From: Syntrophaceae bacterium UBA4059
Lineage (GTDB): Bacteria > Desulfobacterota > Syntrophia > Syntrophales > Smithellaceae
NCBI GenBank assembly: GCA_002382045.1
Contig: DFZJ01000094.1
Location: 1-5,087, forward strand
Direction: 5' to 3'
DNA length: 5,087 nt
Positions 1-5,087 of this stretch are shown in pieces. Every line of letters begins with the position of its first letter. Positions within the stretch are counted from its first letter, which is position 1. A program made the position numbers and the translations under genes. Below the pieces are notes generated by a model. The model did no database searches, was not told the origin of the DNA, and was given only the letters and a program-made list of their open reading frames with translations.

Positions 1-97
1 TTTTTTGCTTTATATACTGTTTGTATCATTGAAATCAAGAATAAATCAGGGCGGCAGTTGTTGATATTATGAATACGCCGTATAATTATCAGTATTT
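1..97. other. 3' flank of the radical SAM gene, no gene seen
   Basis: AT-rich sequence beyond the TAA stop of the radical SAM gene. An imperfect inverted repeat spans 62-91 (TGATA at 62-66 with TATCA at 87-91; ATACG at 73-77 with CGTAT at 79-83), but it is not followed on the minus strand by a T-run, so I cannot call it a standard terminator. No coding region or RNA gene is supported here. Confidence 0.5.
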
Positions 98-1213
98 TTA
101 CAATGATCCCATCGCAATCAGTTCTTTGATATCGATATGCCGGGATTCATCTACGGTAAGGCCTTCACGGATCAGTTCCAGCACAGAGAGTTTTTCTTCC
201 GGAAATTTGTAGCCTTCATAATCCAGAGAGAACAGTAAACCGCCGTTTTTGTTTGTCCAGGAATTCATGTTGTGATCAAAACAAACCCGTGAGGTCACGT
301 TGAGGTTTTCAATCATCACCTGTAGTTCTTGCAGACGCTCATGGGGCGAAGAGATATGCAGGCGTCCCTGTTCGTAGTCCTCGAATATTGCCGTACCCTG
401 CCTGGGCACAAAGGGACGTGAGCGGATATAGTTCGGATTGATTTCGTTCAACACCCGCGCGGTATTTTCCGCATGCTGGCGCCAACGCTCACGGCCGCCG
501 AGGTCGGGCATCCAGTATTCGGAAAGCTGAAACCCCGCTGCCATGGCCTTTTTGCCGCCTTCAATCTGTTCGGCACTGGTCACCCCTTTGCGAACGATCT
601 TTAAAATTTCATCATCGCCCGTTTCCAGACCGACATGGATGCGGTCGAGTCCTGCTTCCCGAATGGCAATCAGATCCTCAAGCTTTCTTTGGGCCAGTGT
701 CTTGGACCGGGTATAGGATGTCACCCGCGTCAGGGTGTTTAACGTTTTCCTCAGATGCTGCAATACATCGATAAACTCGGGGGGACGCATAATCATAGAG
801 TTGGCGTCCTGCAAAAATGCCGTCTTCCCGCCGTAATAAAGCCAACTGAACACGGTAGAAAAACAATGATTCTCGTTCAGATATGGATTGACGCTTAAAA
901 GAGCGCGAAGCACATCTCTATTGACGTGACCATCCTGACCAATTTTCCGGGAAACTTCCCGGATTTCATCCACCATGACCTTGACCGTATCGATATCGGC
1001 CTTGATGTCCGCAACGGTTCGATAACCAAAAGGGTGACCCTTATACATTTCGCAGAATGTACATTTATTCCAGGGACAATTTTCGGTAATCCTCAACAAT
1101 AGAGAAGAGCTCCCCCCTTCGCTCGGTGGACGATAAACGCCCACTGCAAAAGATAACCTATTGATGTTTTCAACATTTTTACGATATGAATGGTTATCAG
1201 CGTTTGATGCCAT
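98..1213 (-). CDS. Radical SAM protein of unknown substrate (CX4CX2C type)
   Basis: Predicted radical SAM enzyme of 371 residues, which would bind a [4Fe-4S] cluster and cleave S-adenosylmethionine reductively; its substrate cannot be read from the sequence. The cluster motif is CPWNKCTFC with Cys46, Cys51 and Cys54, followed by EMYKG. The spacing is CX4CX2C, one residue longer than the classic CX3CX2C, and I recall the same spacing in COG1032-like proteins with a YRPPSE motif ahead of the cluster; here YRPPSE is at 27-32. Further barrel motifs are FLQDAN (133-138) and HVGLETGDDEIL (193-204), typical of SAM-binding strands of this superfamily. No B12-binding domain, signal peptide or membrane segment is visible. 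I chose the ATG at 1211-1213 because AAGGAGT lies just upstream on the minus strand; a start at 1276 would add 21 residues without a comparable ribosome site. The gene is divergent from fdhA. Family is confident, function unknown. Confidence 0.9.
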   Translation of the reverse strand: MASNADNHSYRKNVENINRLSFAVGVYRPPSEGGSSSLLLRITENCPWNKCTFCEMYKGHPFGYRTVADIKADIDTVKVMVDEIREVSRKIGQDGHVNRDVLRALLSVNPYLNENHCFSTVFSWLYYGGKTAFLQDANSMIMRPPEFIDVLQHLRKTLNTLTRVTSYTRSKTLAQRKLEDLIAIREAGLDRIHVGLETGDDEILKIVRKGVTSAEQIEGGKKAMAAGFQLSEYWMPDLGGRERWRQHAENTARVLNEINPNYIRSRPFVPRQGTAIFEDYEQGRLHISSPHERLQELQVMIENLNVTSRVCFDHNMNSWTNKNGGLLFSLDYEGYKFPEEKLSVLELIREGLTVDESRHIDIKELIAMGSL

Positions 1214-1245
1214 ATAGACTCCTTCCTTAACGCATTCGAATCTGT

Positions 1246-1273
1246 AATATAATACTTCCCTGCCCCTTGGCAA
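1246..1273 (-). promoter_or_regulatory. Candidate sigma70-type promoter for the radical SAM gene
   Basis: Reading the minus strand, TTGCCA (1268-1273) matches the -35 consensus at five of six positions, and TATATT (1246-1251) matches the -10 consensus at five of six, with a 16-bp spacer. A second overlapping reading, TTGTTG (1271-1276) with TATTAT (1249-1254), also has a 16-bp spacer. Either would start transcription near 1240, giving a leader of under 30 nt before the ATG at 1213. The region is AT-rich, so chance matches are quite possible. Confidence 0.35.
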
Positions 1274-1327
1274 CAACAGCCTGGTTTATTCTCTAAATTC
1301 CTTTATGAAAAACACTATGGTCATAAA

Positions 1328-1363
1328 TGACATAACGATATGACAATATTGACATAATTGACA
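1328..1363. repeat. Four TGACA direct repeats upstream of fdhA (possible operator)
   Basis: TGACA occurs at 1328-1332, 1341-1345, 1350-1354 and 1359-1363, with start-to-start spacing of 13, 9 and 9 bp. The last two copies sit in the near-identical blocks ATTGACATA and ATTGACATT. The final copy is part of the predicted -35 hexamer of the fdhA promoter, so a protein bound to the upstream copies would touch or flank RNA polymerase. Direct repeats at regular spacing are a common activator or repressor arrangement, but no specific regulator is recognisable, and 5-bp units in AT-rich DNA can recur by chance. Confidence 0.4.
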
Positions 1364-1386
1364 TTCAGGCGGGATAGAACTATAAG
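1358..1386 (+). promoter_or_regulatory. Predicted sigma70-type promoter of fdhA
   Basis: A perfect -35 hexamer TTGACA (1358-1363) is followed after exactly 17 bp by TATAAG (1381-1386), a five-of-six match to the -10 consensus. Transcription would begin near 1393, about 80 nt before the fdhA start codon. A second TTGACA at 1349-1354 lies 9 bp upstream but has no good -10 at proper distance. No sigma54 -24/-12 element was found in the region, although sigma54 drives fdhF in E. coli. This is the best promoter match in the window. Confidence 0.6.
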
Positions 1387-1391
1387 TCGCC

Positions 1392-1413
1392 AAGTTAAGC
1401 TAAGTTAAGTTAA
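1392..1413 (+). repeat. Short tandem repeat (AAGYT x4) at the fdhA leader start
   Basis: Four consecutive 5-bp units read AAGTT, AAGCT, AAGTT, AAGTT, followed by AA. The block starts almost exactly at the predicted transcription start of fdhA, so it would form the first about 20 nt of the mRNA. Its role is unknown: it could be a regulator site, or a slippage-prone microsatellite whose copy number varies. One unit differs by a single base, which argues against very recent expansion. Confidence 0.5.
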
Positions 1414-1474
1414 TTCCTATGAATCCTTTTTGGAATGGCATCTAATATTTATCTTGATAAGATTGGAGAACAAT

Positions 1475-4174
1475 ATGGAAAAAAAGATTACAGTTACCAT
1501 TGATGGGCAGGAAGTTCCGGCAACTCCCGGACAAACGATTCTGGAATGCGCCGGAGCAATCGGTATTTTTATACCCACGCTTTGCCACTATCAAAACACA
1601 ACCCATGTGGGTGCATGCAGGGTTTGTGTTGTGGAAGTGGAAAACGCCCGAAGCCTTGTCGCCTCCTGCTGCATGCCGGTCACTCCCGGCATGGTGGTCC
1701 GCACCAATACGCCGGCGGTTCGTGCCGCTCAGAAAATGATCGTGGAGTTATTATGGTCAGCCGGTGATCATAATTGTCTGACCTGTGAACAAAATGGCCA
1801 GTGCGAATTGCAGAATCTGGTTTACTGGCTGCAAATTGACAAACCCCGTTTCAATATTGAACCTCCCGGTTTCGCACCCGACAACAGCAATACGATGATC
1901 CATCGCGATCTGAATAAGTGTATCCTTTGCGGACGCTGCATTCGCGCCTGTAATGAAATTCAGGTTAACGAAGTGCTGGATTTCGCCATGCGCAGTTCTC
2001 AAGCAAAAGTCGGCCCGGCTTTTGATGCCGACTATATCGATTCATCATGCGTCTTCTGCGGCGAATGCCTCCAGGCCTGCCCCACCGGCGCCATCACCTT
2101 TAAACAGGCAAAATTCGCAGGTCGCCCATGGGAACTGAGTAAAGTCCGCACAACATGTGCCTATTGCGGCGTCGGCTGCCAGATGGATTTATATACAAAA
2201 GACAATAAAATCGTCAAGGTCATGGGTAATCGCGAATATGGCCAGCCCAATGGCGGCAGCTTATGTGTCAAGGGTCGCTTTGGAATGGATTTTGTATCGC
2301 ATCCCGACCGGCTGAAAAAACCGCTGATCCGTTATAAGAAAAGTGAAGACCTGAAAGAAGCCACCTGGGACGAAGCGTATGCCTTTATCGCTGATAAATT
2401 GAAGGCTGTTAAAAAAACAAACGGCCCGGACAGCATTGCAGGACTCTCTTCCGCACGCGTGACCAATGAAGAAAATTATCTATTCCAGAAATTCATGAGA
2501 GCAGCCATCGGCACGAACAATGTCGATCACTGCGCCCGTCTCTGACACTCCGTAACGGTGGCCGGTCTGGCCGCCACATTCGGCAGTGGAGCAATGACCA
2601 ATTCTATCGATGAGCTGGAATACACGGATTTGATCCTGGCCACGGGAACCAACACAACGGAAAATCATCCCGTCATCGGCATGAAAGTCAAGCGGGCCGT
2701 CAAACAGCATGGCGCCAAGCTGATTGTCATTGACCCGCGGGAAATTGATCTCGTCAAATACGCCGACATCTGGCTTCGACAAAAACCGGGAACTGACGTG
2801 GCGGTGTTCAATGGTCTGATCCATGTGATTATCGCGGAAAATCTCTACGCCAAAGAATACGTTGCAGAGAGAACCGAAGGATTTGACGCCCTCAAAGCGG
2901 TTGTAGCCAGGTATACGCCGGAGTATGTTGAAAAAATTTCCGGAGTGCCGTCAGAAGACTTGAAGAAGGCTGCCCGGATGTATGCTCAAGCCAAACGTGC
3001 CAGCATCATTTACGCAATGGGCATCACCCAGCATATCAGCGGCACGGATAACGTCAAAAGCACCGCCAACCTGTCGATGCTTTGCGGCAATGTCGGCATC
3101 GAGGGCGGCGGCGTGAATCCGCTGCGCGGCCAGAATAACGTTCAGGGAGCTTGTGATATGGGCGCTCTGCCCAATGTTTTTCCGGCCTACCAGCAGGTTG
3201 CCAATGAAGATGCCCGCAAAAGATTTGAAGCGGCCTGGGGTGCAAATCTTTCACCCAAACCGGGACTGACGCTTATGGAAATCATGGCGGCGGCGGGCAA
3301 AGGCACCATTAAAGCCCTCTATATCATGGGCGAGAACCCGCTGCTTTCCGATCCGGATCTTCATCACGTCAAAAAAGAACTTCAGAAACTGGATTTAATG
3401 ATTGTTCAGGATATTTTCATGACTGAAACGGCGCAAATCGCCGATGTTGTTCTGCCGGTAACAAGTTTTGCTGAAAAAGATGGCACCTTCACCAACACCG
3501 AACGCCGCGTCCAGCGGGTACGCAAAGCGATTGAAGCACCTGGCGAGGCTAAAACAGACTGGGAAGTTATTTGCGGCATCGCCAATAAAATGGGTTATCC
3601 GATGCACTATGCGTCCGCCCGGGAAATTTTTAATGAAATCACTACCGTTACGCCCAGTTACGCAGGTATTTCGTACGAGCGTCTTGAAAAGGAAGGCATC
3701 CAATGGCCTTGTCCGACCTCCGAGCACCAAGGCACAAAATTCCTGCACAAAGACAAGTTTTCGCGCGGCTTGGGCCTCTTCACCGCCATCGAATTCATTC
3801 CACCCGACGAGCTGCCGGATAAAGAATACCCCTTCCTGCTGACGACAGGCCGTGTCCTTTACCATTACCATACGGGCACCATGACAAAGCGGGCTCAAGG
3901 CCTCTCCGAACGCTGTCCGGAAAGCTTAGTCGAAATTAATCCCATCGACGCCGACAAACTTGGTATTGCCGAAGGACAGACCGTCAAAGTGGCCTCACGT
4001 CGCGGCAAAGTGGAAGCCAAAGCATGCGTAACGCAAAAAAGCGCTCCAGGCACAATTTTCATGAATTTCCACTTCACGGATACGCCGGTCAATCTTTTGA
4101 CTAATCCGGCGCTGGATCCAACCGGTAAGATTCCCGAGTATAAGGTTTGCGCCGTTAAGCTCGAAGCGGCATGA
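1475..4174 (+). CDS. fdhA: Selenocysteine-containing formate dehydrogenase, catalytic subunit FdhA
   Basis: Catalytic subunit of a cytoplasmic Mo/W formate dehydrogenase interconverting formate and CO2; 899 residues if the in-frame UGA (2543-2545) is read as Sec357. ATG 1475 follows GGAGA closely. Domains in order: NuoG-like [2Fe-2S] domain (Cys37, 48, 51 and 65 or 66); an extra cluster site with Cys101, 104, 110 and a nearby His99; two [4Fe-4S] ferredoxin motifs (Cys149/152/155/159 and 192/195/198/202); molybdopterin Fe4S4 domain (Cys228/231/235/264, then Lys266 in CVKGRFG); the large molybdopterin domain with DHCARL-Sec-HS; Arg677 in NTERRVQR, matching by motif the catalytic arginine of E. 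coli FdhH; and a C-terminal MGD-binding domain from about residue 785 (TTGRVLYHYHTG). No Tat signal is present, so it is cytoplasmic. NuoE/NuoF-like partners normally expected beside this type are absent here. Sequence on both sides of the UGA is in one frame and continuous with the family, so this is neither two genes nor a pseudogene. Confidence 0.95.
2543..2545 (+). other. Selenocysteine codon (in-frame UGA, Sec357) of fdhA
   Basis: The TGA lies in frame between DHCARL and HSVTVAGLAATFGSG, exactly where formate dehydrogenases carry selenocysteine or cysteine followed by a conserved histidine (Sec140-His141 in E. coli FdhH). The residue would coordinate the Mo or W atom. The base after the codon is C, a weak termination context. 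Decoding requires SelA or equivalent, SelB, SelC tRNA and SelD, none of which are in this window. Confidence 0.95.
2546..2583 (+). promoter_or_regulatory. Bacterial SECIS element (SelB-binding mRNA hairpin) in fdhA
   Basis: Just after the UGA, 2557-2563 pairs with 2569-2575 over seven base pairs including one G-U, closing a GGUCU loop at 2564-2568. The loop begins 18 nt after the UGA, the same distance as the GGUC loop of E. coli fdhF, and contains the G-U step known to contact SelB there. A lower stem of three pairs (2550-2552 with 2581-2583) is possible. The E. coli bulged U below the loop is not obvious; here U2559 is in a G-U wobble pair instead. Confidence 0.85.
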
Positions 4175-4219
4175 GCGCCAAAACACTTTTGCGTATGGTA
4201 AATATAACATAAATAAAAA

Positions 4220-4253
4220 AAAGAATATGCCCCTTGCAAGGGGCATATTCTTT
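4220..4253. terminator. Likely intrinsic terminator after fdhA (34-bp perfect palindrome)
   Basis: A perfect inverted repeat is centred between 4236 and 4237, with a GCCCC/GGGGC core flanked by AT-rich arms that end in AAAG and CTTT. It starts 45 bp after the fdhA stop. On the plus strand the hairpin runs into TTCTTTATG, a modest U-tract. On the minus strand it is followed by a run of eight T (complement of 4215-4222), so it could stop transcripts from both sides. No gene points toward it from the right inside the window, so its main job is presumably ending fdhA mRNA. Confidence 0.8.
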
Positions 4254-4262
4254 ATGTATAAG
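4234..4262 (+). promoter_or_regulatory. Speculative promoter for the OFA-family carrier, overlapping the terminator
   Basis: TTGCAA (4234-4239, four of six matches) and TATAAG (4257-4262, five of six) are separated by exactly 17 bp. The -10 is identical to that predicted for fdhA. The -35 lies in the centre of the terminator palindrome. Transcription would start near 4269, leaving a leader of roughly 115 nt. I found no better -35/-10 pair between 4254 and the start at 4384, but the match is weak and may be chance. Confidence 0.25.
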
Positions 4263-4351
4263 ACGTACGCTATTTTATTAATGCGGGATCGACACGATAA
4301 AGAGATCCGTTCGTCCGTATGTTTTTTTAAGTGTCACCAAATACATTTTTA

Positions 4352-4366
4352 GCCTTTAGAAAAGGC
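4352..4366 (+). repeat. Small perfect hairpin just upstream of the carrier's ribosome site
   Basis: GCCTTT (4352-4357) and AAAGGC (4361-4366) form a 6-bp perfect stem with a 3-nt loop. It ends two bases before the Shine-Dalgarno sequence GGGAGG (4369-4374), which stands 9 nt before the ATG at 4384. The hairpin does not include the ribosome site; it could leave it exposed, protect the mRNA 5' side or be incidental. The rest of 4254-4351 holds only a weak 5-bp inverted repeat (4286-4290 with 4304-4308) and a run of seven T (4322-4328). Confidence 0.4.
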
Positions 4367-4383
4367 AAGGGAGGAATTAAAGT

Positions 4384-5087
4384 ATGGCAAATGAAAATTT
4401 AGAAACAAAGCGATGGGGCATCGCCGCCGCGGCGGTTGTCATTCAGCTCTGTCTCGGCACCGTTTATGCGTGGTCGGTTTTTAAAATGCCGCTCATGAAC
4501 ATGCACGGTTGGGATGGTAAAACAGTGCAGTACACTTTCATGCTGCTGATGCTCATCATTGGTTTATCGGCGGCCTTTGGCGGCACCCTGGTTGATAAAA
4601 AAGGCCCCCGTTTTGTGGCCACGATCGGCGGCATTCTCTTCGGCATCGGCACTTTGATTGCCGGTTATGCAGACCAAGTGGGAAGTATCGCACTGCTTTA
4701 TCTTGGTTTCGGTATCATCGCCGCCCTGGGTAACGGGTTCGGTTATGTTACACCCATCGCCACGCTGATTCGCTGGTTTCCGGACAAAAGAGGTCTCGTT
4801 ACCGGCCTTGCAGTTATGGGCTTCGGCGCTGGTGCTTTCTTCATGGGGAAAATTGCCCCGGCAATGATCGCTGCATTCAAAGAAGTTGACGCCGCCGGAA
4901 AAGTTCTTTCTTCCGGCGTGGCTATGACTTGGTATATCTGGGGTGTGATCTTCCTGATTCTCGTTACGGGCGCAGCACAGTTGTTCAAAGATCCTCCCAA
5001 GGGATGGGTGCCGGCCGGGTTCAAACCCTCTGGCACGACCGTTTCGGCGGCCAATTCCTTCACTTTCGGCGAGGCCGTGAAAAAACC
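4384..5087 (+). CDS. MFS carrier, oxalate/formate antiporter (OFA) family, N-terminal part
   Basis: Inner-membrane major facilitator carrier, open to the window end: 234 complete residues of what is usually a protein of a little over 400. ATG 4384 follows a strong GGGAGG. The N-terminus (KRWGIAAAAVVIQLCLGTVY, residues 9-28, then AWSVF) is the typical first helix of the OFA family. About six membrane segments are visible, near 12-33, 50-70, 78-95, 100-122, 137-163 and 181-200. MFS motif A is seen as GGTLVDKKGPRF (66-77) between helices 2 and 3. After helix 6 the LFKDPPKGWVPAGF segment begins the central cytoplasmic loop. OFA members exchange or carry oxalate, formate, lactate and other small carboxylates; proximity to fdhA makes formate plausible, but specificity cannot be settled, since the helix 11 lysine important in Oxalobacter OxlT lies outside the window. 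The terminator ahead suggests its own transcript. Confidence 0.88.
   Translation, partial: MANENLETKRWGIAAAAVVIQLCLGTVYAWSVFKMPLMNMHGWDGKTVQYTFMLLMLIIGLSAAFGGTLVDKKGPRFVATIGGILFGIGTLIAGYADQVGSIALLYLGFGIIAALGNGFGYVTPIATLIRWFPDKRGLVTGLAVMGFGAGAFFMGKIAPAMIAAFKEVDAAGKVLSSGVAMTWYIWGVIFLILVTGAAQLFKDPPKGWVPAGFKPSGTTVSAANSFTFGEAVKK

Larger units (their letters stand above)
1214..1474. other. Divergent intergenic region between the radical SAM gene and fdhA
   Basis: This 261-bp AT-rich stretch separates two divergently transcribed genes and must hold the start signals of both. I see no convincing small gene in it. It contains a strong sigma70-like promoter pointing right, a weaker one pointing left, four TGACA direct repeats and a short tandem repeat, each listed separately. 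The rightward leader from the predicted transcription start near 1393 to the fdhA start codon is about 80 nt, with only a weak 5-bp stem (1413-1417 with 1432-1436) and no recognised riboswitch. Confidence 0.7.

Noticed and set aside
62..91. Terminator for the radical SAM gene
   Set aside because: The inverted repeat is imperfect and AT-rich and lacks a following T-run on the minus strand; noted only as a weak structure.
1214..1276. Earlier start for the radical SAM protein at 1276, adding 21 residues
   Set aside because: AAGGAGT sits just before the ATG at 1213, and the extra residues show no family features and overlap the likely promoter.
1328..1413. CRISPR-like array
   Set aside because: The repeated units are only 5 bp with 4-8 bp gaps, far from the size of CRISPR repeats and spacers, and no cas gene is nearby.
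1436..1452. Sigma54 -24/-12 promoter beginning at TGGCAT upstream of fdhA
   Set aside because: The TGGCA half is present, but no GC-containing -12 element follows at the right distance, and it lies too close to the start codon.
1430..1474. Earlier TTG start for fdhA at 1430, adding 15 residues
   Set aside because: No ribosome site precedes it, whereas ATG 1475 follows GGAGA and begins the standard MEKKITVTIDG ferredoxin fold.
3395..3898. 167-residue open frame on the minus strand within fdhA
   Set aside because: It lies fully opposite the well-conserved fdhA coding sequence, resembles no protein I know and has no supporting start signals. It is a shadow frame, as are the other antisense and overlapping frames in fdhA.
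2558..4174. A separate oxidoreductase gene starting at GTG 2558
   Set aside because: It is in the same frame as the upstream part, starts inside a conserved FdhA motif within the SECIS hairpin, and has no ribosome site. It is the C-terminal part of the selenoprotein.
4743..5063. 106-residue open frame on the minus strand opposite the carrier
   Set aside because: The plus-strand frame here encodes clear MFS helices and motifs; the antisense frame is proline- and alanine-rich without features, as expected of a shadow.

Overview
The window looks like chromosomal DNA from an anaerobic, formate-metabolising bacterium. The inference rests on a selenocysteine-containing cytoplasmic formate dehydrogenase with a NuoG-like iron-sulfur front end, an OFA-type (oxalate/formate antiporter family) carrier, and a radical SAM enzyme, all built on oxygen-sensitive metal centres. 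A syntrophic or sulfate-reducing Desulfobacterota (Syntrophus/Smithella-like) is my best guess, but no phylogenetic marker is present. Nothing suggests a phage, plasmid, insertion sequence or CRISPR array.

Layout. Positions 1-97 are an AT-rich 3' flank. A radical SAM protein (98-1213, minus strand) is followed by a 261-bp divergent intergenic region (1214-1474). That region holds a good sigma70-like promoter for the rightward gene, a weaker candidate for the leftward gene, a series of TGACA direct repeats and a 5-bp tandem repeat. The central gene is fdhA (1475-4174, plus strand, 899 residues). It is a single reading frame interrupted by an in-frame UGA at 2543-2545 that encodes selenocysteine 357; a bacterial SECIS-like hairpin lies directly downstream. 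A stop-to-stop reading wrongly splits this gene in two. A 34-bp perfect palindrome (4220-4253) closes fdhA as a likely terminator. After a 209-bp spacer comes an MFS carrier of the oxalate/formate antiporter family (from 4384), cut off by the window end.

How the genes fit together. FdhA would interconvert formate and CO2 in the cytoplasm at a Mo/W-bis-MGD-selenocysteine site and pass electrons through a chain of Fe-S clusters to a partner subunit not encoded here. The OFA-family carrier next to it could import or export formate or another small carboxylate, so the pair may form a formate uptake or export module. The terminator suggests separate transcription units. The radical SAM protein is divergently transcribed and its substrate is unknown; a link to formate metabolism is suggested only by the shared intergenic region.

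The genes belong to known families and I see no clearly new system. The points most worth a second look are the selenoprotein readthrough (with UGA also used as the real stop), FdhA standing without its usual NuoE/NuoF-like partners, an altered histidine spacing at one Fe-S site, and the repeat-rich divergent promoter region.
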